DNA of 64,000 bases, from NCBI RefSeq assembly GCF_021129175.1, contig NZ_JAJOHV010000020.1, forward strand, positions 62,001-126,000, written 5' to 3'. The translations under genes and the position numbers were made by a program. Below are positions 44,497-52,734 of this stretch, one piece after another. The notes beneath the pieces were generated by a model, which did not search any database, had not been told where the DNA came from, and was given only the letters and a program-made list of their open reading frames with translations. The stretch's first letter is position 1; every line of letters begins with the position of its first letter. Source of the DNA: Chromobacterium piscinae. GTDB lineage: Bacteria; Pseudomonadota; Gammaproteobacteria; Burkholderiales; Chromobacteriaceae.

Positions 44497-45765
44497 TCAT
44501 CCCGCCATCAAACACTCCTCCCGCCGCGGCAGGGCGATCTTGTTATCCTTGCTGTGCTGATAATCGAGGAACACATGCTCGGCGCTCAACAACTGATAAC
44601 TGCCATCGCTGCGAAGATTGGTCGTGTCCTTCAGGCGATACGCGTAGTGGCCGCAGGTCCAGCAATCGAAATTGCGCATATGGGTGCACAGACAGGTTTT
44701 TTCCCAAACCGGCACGCGCCGCTGGCCCGGATTTTCCGCATGCGCCTTGTGATACGCGTCGATGTAGGAGCAGCCACCCTTGGCATCCAGCAGATAACCA
44801 TAGGCTTCGCAATTCGGGCGGATGCTGTCGCCGATCGCCGGGCAATGCTTGATCATCCGCATCGGATAGCCGGTCGGCGATAGCTGGTTGACCTCGATAT
44901 CCTCTTCGCTTGACTTGAAATATTCCTGCTGCACCTTCTCCGGCAATCCGCACTCGCGCGCCACAGTGAAGCGGGTGGCCACCTGCACCGCGCCAGCGCC
45001 CGCCTCCAGGAAGCCCGCAGCATCGCTGCCGGTGAAAATGCCGCCGGCCGGAATCAGCGGAATGTCCAATTGCTCGGCCCGCAGCCAATCGCGAATCTCG
45101 GTAAAAATGCTGGTCAGGTCGTACTGGGCCCAGTCCATGCCGAAGCCCAGATGGCCGCCGGCCAACGGACCTTCCACCACGACGTAATCCGGCATGCGTC
45201 CACAGCGGCTGTTTTTCTTCAGGAACAGCTGCAACGCGCGCAGCGAGGAAACGATGATGCCGAGCTTGACGTCACGGAAGCGCGGGTGGTCTTCGATCAG
45301 GGAAAAGGAGCCCAGATGCAGGCCCGCCGCCAGCGTGATGCCGTCGATGCCGGCATCCAGCGCCGCGCGCATCCGCACCCGCAGGGTTTCCTTGGGCGCG
45401 TTCATCGTCAGCTTTTCCATGCAATTGATGAACACCAGGCCGCTGCCCTGCTTTTGCTGCATGGTATTGCCCACATGCAGACGGGTGGCCTCTTCCAGCA
45501 TGCCGAGATCAAAGCGAACAACCGATTTGTCCGGATTCTCGACATTGAATTTATACTGGGCCAGTTTGTTCTTGACGAACTTGGTATTGAAGCGGCGGTC
45601 CGTCACGGTGGGCACCATCGCGTCGGAAATATGGCCGACGCCGCCTAGTCGCGCAGCCTCCAGCGCCAGCTGGGCGGTGGAAATGTCAACGCCCATGCCT
45701 CCAATGACGATTGGCACCAATTCGTGTTTGCCCAACTGCAGGCGAAAATCATCAACACACTTCAT
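44497..45765 (-). CDS. Nitronate monooxygenase-like FMN protein with Cys-rich tail
   Basis: About 422 residues of the 2-nitropropane dioxygenase/nitronate monooxygenase TIM-barrel family. The N-terminal VPIVIGGMGVDIST and the FMN-phosphate region PAGGIFTGSDAAGFLEAGAG are intact. The C-terminal 120 residues add a cysteine-rich segment (HCPAIG, PNCEAY, GGCSY, TCLCTHMRNFDCWTCGHYAY), not part of the core barrel, which could bind a metal or Fe-S cluster. ATG 45765 has GGAGAG upstream; longer in-frame starts exist. Substrate unknown. Confidence 0.82.
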   Translation of the reverse strand: MKCVDDFRLQLGKHELVPIVIGGMGVDISTAQLALEAARLGGVGHISDAMVPTVTDRRFNTKFVKNKLAQYKFNVENPDKSVVRFDLGMLEEATRLHVGNTMQQKQGSGLVFINCMEKLTMNAPKETLRVRMRAALDAGIDGITLAAGLHLGSFSLIEDHPRFRDVKLGIIVSSLRALQLFLKKNSRCGRMPDYVVVEGPLAGGHLGFGMDWAQYDLTSIFTEIRDWLRAEQLDIPLIPAGGIFTGSDAAGFLEAGAGAVQVATRFTVARECGLPEKVQQEYFKSSEEDIEVNQLSPTGYPMRMIKHCPAIGDSIRPNCEAYGYLLDAKGGCSYIDAYHKAHAENPGQRRVPVWEKTCLCTHMRNFDCWTCGHYAYRLKDTTNLRSDGSYQLLSAEHVFLDYQHSKDNKIALPRREECLMAG

Positions 45766-45867
45766 CGTGACGGGTCTCTCCATAGAACTGGGCAAATTAT
45801 CACCCGTGAAACGATGGAAATCCACATTTTTAGAGTTTTTGCTCATGACTGAGCAAGGCACTCCCAT

Positions 45868-46449
45868 CTATCGCCCCAGCACCTCCGCTACACGCTGCCG
45901 CAGTGCAGGCAACAATTCGGTCTCGAACCATCGATTGCGCGCCAGCCACATCTGATTGCGCGGACTGGGGTGCGGCAATGGAATCACGCGTGGATAATAC
46001 TCGCGCCAAGCCGCAACCGTCTCGGTCAGCGTGCGCTTGCGCGAAGGCAAATGATAAGCCTGCGCGTAGCTGCCCACCGCCAGCACTAACTCCACTCGTT
46101 CAAGCAGCGGCAGCAGGCGCGGATGCCAGAGCCGGCTGCATTCCGGGCGCGGAGACAAGTCGCCATTACGCCCTGTCCCGGGATAACAGAACCCCATAGG
46201 CACGATGGCGAAGCATTCCGGATCATAAAACACATCCGCCTCCACCCCCAGCCACTCCCTCAAACGCTTGCCGCTGGCGTCATCCCAGGGGATGCCGCTC
46301 TCGTGCACCTTGCGGCCCGGAGCCTGGCCGGCCAACAGGATGCGGGAGCCTTCGGCGGCCCGCAACACCGGCCGGGGGCCGCACGGCAAAGACGCTTCGC
46401 ACCCCCGGCAAGCGGCGATCTCAGCCAGCAAACCTCCCAACGCGCTCAC
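45868..46449 (-). CDS. Fe-S uracil-DNA-glycosylase-like protein
   Basis: 193 residues from GTG 46449, which overlaps the stop of the upstream gene (GTGA). Motif A-like GQAPGRKVHESGIPWDDASG and motif B-like HPSPRN place it in the UDG superfamily near families 4/5. Four cysteines, Cys14-x2-Cys17 and Cys88-x15-Cys104, have the spacing of the [4Fe-4S] ligands of those families. The usual Glu after the first Gly of motif A is Gln here. It could remove uracil or another damaged base from DNA. Substrate not shown by sequence. Confidence 0.8.
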   Translation of the reverse strand: MSALGGLLAEIAACRGCEASLPCGPRPVLRAAEGSRILLAGQAPGRKVHESGIPWDDASGKRLREWLGVEADVFYDPECFAIVPMGFCYPGTGRNGDLSPRPECSRLWHPRLLPLLERVELVLAVGSYAQAYHLPSRKRTLTETVAAWREYYPRVIPLPHPSPRNQMWLARNRWFETELLPALRQRVAEVLGR

Positions 46450-47393
46450 GCCGCGGTGTCCGCCAACAACTCGCGCCACGCCGCGACTTCATCATCCGAC
46501 CACGCCGCGCAGTCCAGCATCAAGCCGCATGCGCCTGCAATCAACGCCGCGCGGGCCAGCGACAAGGCCGTAGCCAGGCCGCCGGCCTGCGGAACTGAGA
46601 CAATCAGCGGCAGATGGGTCCGCCGGCGCATGCTGGCCAACACACCGACATCCAGGCTGACCGATTGGCCGTCGCCGCCGCATTCGCACAGCACGATCTG
46701 GTGATTGCCGCCGAGCGCGACATGCTCGGCCGCGGTCAGCCACTCATCCAGCGTCTGGCGATTGTCCCGCTGCAAGATGACAGCTTTATTGATGCGGCCG
46801 ACTTCCCGCAGCAACTCGATATTGCTCAGCGATGGCGGCGGCAGCAGCAAGGCGGCAGTTTGCAGCTCCAGATGCGCGTCCAGCAGGCGCACATCGCGCA
46901 GCTCGGCCACGGCGCCAAGCCCGGACTCGCCCGCCACGTCGCAGAGCCGCTCCAGATCGGCCACGCCCAAGGCCTGATAATGGTAAGGGCTGGCGTGGCT
47001 GCGCCCGCCGCCCGCATACAGCAGGCTTCCACCGGCGAGCGCCACCTTGCTCGCTGCTGCGCGCAGCGCGCCTTCGCTCCAATCCTGCGCGCTGCCGCCC
47101 AGCCAGGCCGCGCCGCTCGCGCCGAATGCCGCTCTTCCCACTCTCACCCGCGAATCCGCCGGCTGGGCCTCCCGCGACACGATGCGGTAGTCGCCGACGA
47201 CTCTGAGCGCGCGCTCGACGCCGGCCATCGCCTCGAACGCGCCGGCTTCCAGCCCGCGCTCCTCGCCCACCGCGCCGATCACCGTGCGCTCCATGCCTCG
47301 GGATACATGCGCGGCCAAGCCGGCGCTTTCAATCCGGGCCACCACGTTCCGTACTTCGGCCTCGCTCGCGCGGGCGCTCATCACGATAATCAT
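46446..47393 (-). CDS. Catalytically degenerate DAHP-synthase homologue
   Basis: 315 residues from ATG 47393. The start MIIVMSARASEAEVRNVVAR and SRGMERTVIGAVGEE is the N-terminal regulatory (FKBP/ACT-like) domain of Bacillus/Thermotoga-type DAHP synthases. The barrel retains fragments (RSHASPYHYQALGVADLERL; EEWL-like DEWLTAAEHVALGGNHQIVL), but the catalytic Cys of AGPC, the KPRTSPY lysine/arginine, the KRG motif and the late D-x-SH metal site are lost. It is therefore very probably not an active synthase. Four-base overlaps couple it to genes on both sides. Regulatory or scaffolding roles are possible. Confidence 0.75.
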   Translation of the reverse strand: MIIVMSARASEAEVRNVVARIESAGLAAHVSRGMERTVIGAVGEERGLEAGAFEAMAGVERALRVVGDYRIVSREAQPADSRVRVGRAAFGASGAAWLGGSAQDWSEGALRAAASKVALAGGSLLYAGGGRSHASPYHYQALGVADLERLCDVAGESGLGAVAELRDVRLLDAHLELQTAALLLPPPSLSNIELLREVGRINKAVILQRDNRQTLDEWLTAAEHVALGGNHQIVLCECGGDGQSVSLDVGVLASMRRRTHLPLIVSVPQAGGLATALSLARAALIAGACGLMLDCAAWSDDEVAAWRELLADTAA

Positions 47394-47986
47394 CCGTCCA
47401 TCCCCTTGTCTTCTTTCTCCGGAGGCCGGCGCCAACGACCGGCCAGCCGCCGCGCGAGGCGGGCCAGCGGCGACGGCCGCGACCAGAACCGCCGCGCCCG
47501 CATCTTCGCCAACCTGGCCCAGCGCCACGGCAAGGAGGCGCGCAGACGTTCGAACACCCATGCGCGAAGCCGCTCGAAGCGCCGGTGCCAGCGCACGAAC
47601 CACGGCACCGACATCAGCGCCGGCCGCGTCAGCGTGAACAGCCAGGCCACCAGCGCGGTTCCTCCGAGCTTGGCCAGCAGGATCACCGCCAGGCCAAGCA
47701 GCGCATGGCCTTGCTCGATCAGGAACAGCGCTGCCAGCTTGACCGGCAGCAAGGCCAGCGCCGGAGCCAGAAACAGGGCCAAGGCCACTCTGGGAGAGCG
47801 CCCCGCTACCCAGCGTTCCAGCGCCGCAAACGGCGGCCAGCGGCCCAGCCGGGCAAGCGCCGCGGCCAGTTCGTCCCAGGCGAACTCTTCGAAAACGATG
47901 ATCGCCGCCAGCAGCAGCGCCAGCGGCCAGGTCATCGCCCGCCGCGCGCGCAGCCATGGCGACGCTTGCGTGTCCCGCCTTCCCAT
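47390..47986 (-). CDS. Membrane protein with basic C-terminal tail
   Basis: 198 residues with about three hydrophobic spans (20-36, 68-86 and 93-115) and a strongly basic, Arg/Trp-rich C-terminus (RLARRLAGRWRRPPEKEDKG). The start codon could be 47986 or 47935. Its stop overlaps the downstream gene (ATGA) and its start is 9 nt from the LOG-protein stop, so it is in a tight operon. I do not recognise the family; function unknown. Confidence 0.75.
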   Translation of the reverse strand: MGRRDTQASPWLRARRAMTWPLALLLAAIIVFEEFAWDELAAALARLGRWPPFAALERWVAGRSPRVALALFLAPALALLPVKLAALFLIEQGHALLGLAVILLAKLGGTALVAWLFTLTRPALMSVPWFVRWHRRFERLRAWVFERLRASLPWRWARLAKMRARRFWSRPSPLARLARRLAGRWRRPPEKEDKGMDG

Positions 47987-47995
47987 GCGGACCGC

Positions 47996-48577
47996 TCAGG
48001 TGCGGGCCAGATCCAGCCACTTGGCGACGTGGCGGGGCTGGTATTGCCGCATCCAGTCAAGCAACGCCGGCAGGTCGCGTTCGATGCGGAACAGGTCCAG
48101 ATTGCCCTTGGGAACGAAGCCTTCGCTCACCGCATGCTCCACCAAGGCCTGCAACGGCTGGTAGAAGCCGCCGGCGTCCAGCACGCCCACCGGCTTGTTG
48201 TGCACCGACAGCTGCGCCCAGGTCAGAATCTCGAACAACTCATCGAAGGTGCCAAAGCCGCCAGGCAGCGCGACGAAGCCGTCGGACAACTGCGCCATCA
48301 TGGCCTTGCGCTGATGCATGGTCTCGGTGACGTGCAGCTCGGTCAGGCCCATGTGCGCCACTTCCTTGGCTTTCAGGAATTCCGGGATCACGCCGATCAC
48401 CTTGCCGCCCGCCTCAAGGGCCGCATCAGCGGCCACGCCCATCAACCCCACATTGCCGGCGCCGTACACCAGGGTGATATTCTGCTCGGCCAGCGCGCGG
48501 CCGAATGCGCGGGCCGCGTCCTCGTATTCCGGATTACCGCCTTTGTTGGAGCCGCAGAACAGGCAGATCGATTTCAT
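47996..48577 (-). CDS. LOG-family nucleoside-5'-monophosphate phosphoribohydrolase
   Basis: 193 residues from ATG 48577. Lysine-decarboxylase-like (LOG) fold: CLFCGSNKGGNPEYEDAA, VYGAGNVGLMGVAADAALEA and the hallmark PGGFGTFDELFEILTWAQL (PGGxGTxxE with the catalytic Glu). The family hydrolyses nucleoside monophosphates (cytokinin ribotide in plants, AMP-type substrates in bacteria). It is the first gene of the coupled cluster leading to the DAHP-synthase-like gene. Historical annotation as lysine decarboxylase is not supported. Confidence 0.9.
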   Translation of the reverse strand: MKSICLFCGSNKGGNPEYEDAARAFGRALAEQNITLVYGAGNVGLMGVAADAALEAGGKVIGVIPEFLKAKEVAHMGLTELHVTETMHQRKAMMAQLSDGFVALPGGFGTFDELFEILTWAQLSVHNKPVGVLDAGGFYQPLQALVEHAVSEGFVPKGNLDLFRIERDLPALLDWMRQYQPRHVAKWLDLART

Positions 48578-48596
48578 TTTCTTCATCCATTTCTTG

Positions 48597-48630
48597 CAAA
48601 AAAACAAGGGCCGGAAGATTCCGGCCCCGG
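48597..48630 (-). terminator. Terminator after pheA
   Basis: On the minus strand GGGCCGGAA-TCT-TCCGGCCC is followed by TTGTTTTTTT. Confidence 0.85.
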
Positions 48631-48645
48631 GTCATTCCTGACGGC

Positions 48646-49719
48646 TCACAACACCGCCATCGGATAGGAGCCCAGCACCTTGACGAAGGACGTGCGCTCG
48701 CCCAGGCCGGCCAGCGCCTTCAGCACCCGCTCGTCCTGGCGGTGGCCTTCCAGGTCGATGAAGAACACATAGTCCCACAGGCCCGCGCGCGACGGACGCG
48801 ACTCGAACTTGCTCATCGACACGCCGTTGGACGCGACCGGTTCCAGCAATTGGTGCACCGCGCCCGGCCGGTTGGGTGCGGAGACCACGATGGAGGTCTT
48901 GTCCTGCCCGCTCGGGCCGACATCCTGCAGGCCCAGCACCAGGAAGCGCGTGGTGTTGTTGGGCTCGTCTTCCACGTTTTCCGCCAGTTTGAACAAGGCG
49001 TAGCGCTCGGCCGCCGCCTGCCCGGCGATGGCGGCCGCGGTTTCGTCCTCGGCCGCCAGGCGGGCGGCTTCGGCGTTGCTGGCCACCGACACGCGCTCCA
49101 CGTCGGCCGGCAGATTCTTGTTCAGCCATTCGTGGCATTGCGCCAGAGCCTGGGCGTGGGCGTAGATCCGGCGAATGCCGCCCACCCCCTCGGCCTTGCG
49201 CAGCAAGTGGTGGTGAATGCGCAGCACCACCTCGCCGCAAATCTTCAGCGGCGAAGTGACCATCAAATCCAGGGTGCGTCCCACCGCGCCTTCGGTGGAG
49301 TTCTCCACCGGCGCCACCACGTAATCGAGCGCGCGCGACTCCACCAGCCGGAACGCCTCGTCTATCGAGCTACAGGCGATGGTGCGGGCCGCGTGGCCGA
49401 AGTGCTTGATGGTGGCCAGTTGGCTAAAGGTGCCTTCCGGCCCCAGATAGGCGATAGACAGCGGCTTTTCCAGCGCCAGGCATTCCGACATCACTTCGCG
49501 GAACAGGCGGGCGATGGACTCGCTGGGCAGCGGGCCGGGGTTCAGGTCCTTCAAACGGCGGAGCACCTGGGCCTCCCGCTCCGGGCGGTAGATGACGCCG
49601 CCGCCCTTGATCTCTCCGATCTCACGGGCATGGCTGGCGCGCTGGTTCAGCAGCTTGAGGACTTCGACGTCGATGGCGTCGATGGCGTTGCGGTGTTGCT
49701 TGAGACGTTCTTCAGACAC
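48646..49719 (-). CDS. pheA: Bifunctional chorismate mutase / prephenate dehydratase
   Basis: 357 residues. Chorismate to prephenate to phenylpyruvate in phenylalanine synthesis. Residues 1-90 are an AroQ chorismate mutase (RNAIDAIDVEVLKLLNQRAS); 92-270 a prephenate dehydratase domain (AYLGPEGTFSQLA, then APVENSTEGAVG with the catalytic Thr); 280-350 an ACT regulatory domain with the ESRP motif (KFESRPSRAGLWDYVFFIDL), so feedback inhibition by phenylalanine is expected. No attenuator leader is obvious upstream. Confidence 0.96.
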   Translation of the reverse strand: MSEERLKQHRNAIDAIDVEVLKLLNQRASHAREIGEIKGGGVIYRPEREAQVLRRLKDLNPGPLPSESIARLFREVMSECLALEKPLSIAYLGPEGTFSQLATIKHFGHAARTIACSSIDEAFRLVESRALDYVVAPVENSTEGAVGRTLDLMVTSPLKICGEVVLRIHHHLLRKAEGVGGIRRIYAHAQALAQCHEWLNKNLPADVERVSVASNAEAARLAAEDETAAAIAGQAAAERYALFKLAENVEDEPNNTTRFLVLGLQDVGPSGQDKTSIVVSAPNRPGAVHQLLEPVASNGVSMSKFESRPSRAGLWDYVFFIDLEGHRQDERVLKALAGLGERTSFVKVLGSYPMAVL

Positions 49720-49853
49720 TGGTTTCTGACTCTCTGACGATGGCGAACTGGCTTTTTCTATATCTTACAGTTTCCGCGAGATAGCCGCCGCTCGCAAGCG
49801 CCATGCGCCGGATGCGGGCCAAATGCCGAGCCGGCCCGGCGCGCCAGATGCCC

Positions 49854-50657
49854 TCAACTCCAGCCGCCCTCCTCCAGCCTGGCCAGCAATTGCTCGATGC
49901 GCTCCGCCGTTTCCAGCGGTTTTTCCAGCGGAAACAGGTGGCTGCCCGGCTGCTTGTCCACCATGACCGCGAAATGCTTGCGCATGAAAGCCAGGTCGCT
50001 GTCGCGCAGCACATCCGACGCCGAGCCGGCCAGCAAGGCCGCCGGCACCTTCAGCCGCCCGCGATGCCGGGGAAAGTCGTGCGGCAGCGTCGCGTAGATA
50101 TCGTGCTCCACCTGCGGGCGGAATTTGAGCCGGCGGCCGCCCTTGCCGTCGTCCTGCGTGCCATGCAGCGCGTAATCGGCCAGACAGTCGGGATCGAAGC
50201 GGGCGAACTTGGGCTTGCGCGCGAAATAGTCGTGCGCCATCTCCACCGTGGCCCAGTTGTCGCGGCGCGCCAGCGTATTGCCGCCCGGCGTCACGCGCTG
50301 GATGAAGCCCAGCCGCTTGGCCAGCCAGATGCCGAAGGAGCGCGACGGACCCATCAGCGGCGAATCCAGAATGATGATGGCGCGGAACAGATCCGGCCGC
50401 TTCAGCGCCGCGTAGAACATCAGGAAGCCGCCGAGCGAATGGCCGACGCCCACCACGGGGCCGCGATAGCGCGCTTCGATGAAGCGGATGCTCTCGTCCA
50501 CCAGATGCGGCCAGCAATCGGTGATGGGAAAATCCGGATCGTGGCCTATCGTATCCAGATAGCCGACGTCGCGGCTTCCGGCCAGCTTGCCCAGCATCTT
50601 GCCGTACACCGACGCGGGAAAGCTGTTTGCATGAGCGAAATGAATGGCTTCTCGCAT
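49854..50657 (-). CDS. Alpha/beta hydrolase
   Basis: 267 residues. The nucleophile elbow VVGVGHSLGGFL (Ser in GxSxG) is near residue 73; an oxyanion His (FAHANSFPA) precedes it, and the late His (QPGSHLFPLEKP) completes the triad together with an Asp near SASDVLRDSD. The family includes esterases and lipases and the YugF-like group. No signal peptide. It is divergent from dsbD across a 220-bp region with inverted repeats. The substrate is unknown. Confidence 0.88.
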   Translation of the reverse strand: MREAIHFAHANSFPASVYGKMLGKLAGSRDVGYLDTIGHDPDFPITDCWPHLVDESIRFIEARYRGPVVGVGHSLGGFLMFYAALKRPDLFRAIIILDSPLMGPSRSFGIWLAKRLGFIQRVTPGGNTLARRDNWATVEMAHDYFARKPKFARFDPDCLADYALHGTQDDGKGGRRLKFRPQVEHDIYATLPHDFPRHRGRLKVPAALLAGSASDVLRDSDLAFMRKHFAVMVDKQPGSHLFPLEKPLETAERIEQLLARLEEGGWS

Positions 50658-50777
50658 AACCCCTCTTGATATCCTCGTTCTTATTTTTCATAAGCGGAAC
50701 GCTGTCTGCGCCCCGTCTGCCCAGCTATACTAGCCGCTTCCCGAACATCAGGGACGCGGCGGCCTCCGTTTGCCGGG

Positions 50778-50838
50778 CGATGCGATTTGATGCATATTGC
50801 ATCACGCATCGTAAAAACGGAACCGCAAACCGTTTACA
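50778..50838 (+). promoter_or_regulatory. Nested inverted repeats upstream of dsbD
   Basis: CGATGCG-att-TGATGCA-tat-TGCATCA-CGCATCG (50778-50811) combines perfect 7-bp inner arms and perfect 7-bp outer arms with only a 3-nt bulge. A second hairpin, GTAAAaaCGG...CCGTTTAC, occupies 50811-50838. They could be a regulator-binding site or an mRNA leader structure ahead of the GTG start at 50879. Confidence 0.6.
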
Positions 50839-50878
50839 TCGTCACAGTTCCATCGCCAACCGCAAAAAGAGTCTGCAC

Positions 50879-52669
50879 GTGCAAGCATACCTCCATTCCT
50901 TTTATCGATCGGCCTGGCTATGGCTGGCGTCCGTGATCGCCTGTCTTGGCCTCGCCCTGCCCGCCCACGCGGTCAACCAGGAAGACCTGCTCCCGCCGGA
51001 GCAGGCCTTCGCCGCCCAGGTCAGCCGCAGCGGCGATCAGTTGCAGCTGACGCTGGACGTCGCGCCCGGCTACTATCTGTACCGCGACCGCATCAGCATC
51101 AGCACCACGCCGGCTGATCTGGCCGGCAAGCCGACGCTGCCCACCGCCCAGGAAAAGAACGATCCTTACTTCGGCAAGCAGCAGATTTACCATGGCAAGC
51201 AGCTGATCACCATCCCGCTGGCCGCCGGCGCGCCGGCCGACTTCCAGCTGAACGTGAAGCTGCAAGGCTGCGCGGAAGCCGGCGTCTGCTATCCACCCTA
51301 CACCCACAAGCTGAAGGTGGGCCAGGCGGGCGGCTCGAGCAACAAGCTCAGCGCCTGGACGGAGGTCGACCCGTCGGGAAAAGCGTCGGCCGGTAACAGC
51401 GAGTTGGCCGCCCAGGGTTGGCTGGCCACACTGGGCACCTTTCTGCTGGCGGGTCTGGGCATGGCGTTCACCGCCTGCATGTACCCGCTGCTGCCCATCG
51501 TTTCATCGCTGATTGCCGGCCAAGGCGCAACCCTCAGCCGTGGCCGCGGCTTCCTGCTGTCCCTGCTCTACGTGCAAGGCCTGGCGCTCACCTATACCGC
51601 GGTCGGCGTCGTCGCCGGACTGACTGGCTCGCTGCTGACGGTATGGCTGCAGCAGCCGGCGGTGGTGCTGTCCGCCAGCGCGCTGATGGTGGTGTTCGCG
51701 CTGTCGATGTTCGATCTGTTCACCATCCAGCTGCCGAACGCGCTGCAATCCCGGCTTGCCGACACCTCCAACCGCCTGAGCGGCGGCAAGGCCGTCACCG
51801 TATTCCTGATGGGCGCGCTGTCGGCCTTGATCATCGGCCCCTGCGTGGCCCCCCCGCTGGCGCTGGCACTGGGCTATATCGGCAGCACCGGCGACGCGCT
51901 GCTCGGCGGCGCGGCGCTGTACGCGATGGCCATGGGCCTGGGCTTGCCGCTGATCGCCATCGGCACCTTCGGCGGCCAGGTATTGCCGCGCGCCGGCCAC
52001 TGGATGAAGGCGGTGAAGTCCGCGTTCGGCGTGGTGATGCTGGGCCTGGCCATCTGGCTGGCCACGCCTTTCCTGCCGGCCTCGCTGGTGATGCTGCTAT
52101 GGGCTGCACTGCTGATCGGCTCCGCAGTCTTCTTGGGCGCTTTCGACAGCCTGTCCAACACAACCAAGGCCAGCGCGCGCCTGGGCAAGGCGCTTGGGCT
52201 GCTGCTGTTCCTGCTGGGCGGCGCCCAGCTGGTCGGCCTGCTGTCCGGCGCAGATAATCCGCGCTATCCGCTGAAGCTGATCACCGCCAGCAGCGCCGAG
52301 GGCGCCGCGCAGCAACACTTCCAGCCGGTAGTATCCATCGCTGAGCTCGACGCCAAGCTGGCCGAGGCCAAGGCCGCCGGCAAGCCGCTGTTGCTCGATT
52401 TCTACGCCGACTGGTGCGTGGCTTGCAAGGAAATGGAGGCGGATGTCTTCCCGCAACCGCAGGTGGCGGCGCAGATGCAGCGTTTTGTCTTGCTGCGCGC
52501 CGACGTCACCGCCAACAGCCCCGAGCACCAGGCGCTGCTCAAGCGCTTCGGCCTGTTCGGCCCGCCGGGCATCATCCTGTTCGATAGCCAGTCCCGCGAA
52601 AGCAACCGAGTAGTCGGCTACACCCCCGACGACGCATTTGCCGGCGAGCTGGGCAAGGTGGCAAACTAG
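50879..52669 (+). CDS. dsbD: Thiol:disulfide interchange protein DsbD
   Basis: About 596 residues from GTG 50879 (AAGAG upstream); the frame is open further upstream without the family's features. It moves electrons from cytoplasmic thioredoxin to periplasmic DsbC and DsbE-type proteins. Signal peptide, then N-terminal domain with Cys131 and Cys137 (QGCAEAGVCYPP); central eight-span domain with the FTACMYPLLP and IIGPCVAPPLA cysteines; C-terminal thioredoxin-like domain with DWCVACKEME. All three redox pairs are present. A structured leader precedes it. Confidence 0.94.
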   Translation: MQAYLHSFYRSAWLWLASVIACLGLALPAHAVNQEDLLPPEQAFAAQVSRSGDQLQLTLDVAPGYYLYRDRISISTTPADLAGKPTLPTAQEKNDPYFGKQQIYHGKQLITIPLAAGAPADFQLNVKLQGCAEAGVCYPPYTHKLKVGQAGGSSNKLSAWTEVDPSGKASAGNSELAAQGWLATLGTFLLAGLGMAFTACMYPLLPIVSSLIAGQGATLSRGRGFLLSLLYVQGLALTYTAVGVVAGLTGSLLTVWLQQPAVVLSASALMVVFALSMFDLFTIQLPNALQSRLADTSNRLSGGKAVTVFLMGALSALIIGPCVAPPLALALGYIGSTGDALLGGAALYAMAMGLGLPLIAIGTFGGQVLPRAGHWMKAVKSAFGVVMLGLAIWLATPFLPASLVMLLWAALLIGSAVFLGAFDSLSNTTKASARLGKALGLLLFLLGGAQLVGLLSGADNPRYPLKLITASSAEGAAQQHFQPVVSIAELDAKLAEAKAAGKPLLLDFYADWCVACKEMEADVFPQPQVAAQMQRFVLLRADVTANSPEHQALLKRFGLFGPPGIILFDSQSRESNRVVGYTPDDAFAGELGKVAN

Positions 52670-52734
52670 CGCCGTATCCGGCCGGCGCCATCGCGCGCCG
52701 GCCTCCATTTCCGCCACCTAGAACGGATGCCTTC

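Noticed and set aside
44182-44883. 233-residue plus-strand frame beginning upstream of the nitronate-monooxygenase-like gene
   Set aside because: Mostly antisense to a well-supported gene, no family, poor start.
46446-48020. 524-residue continuous frame joining two regions
   Set aside because: The part upstream of 47393 is out of frame with, and overlaps, a real membrane-protein gene; the family match begins at 47393.
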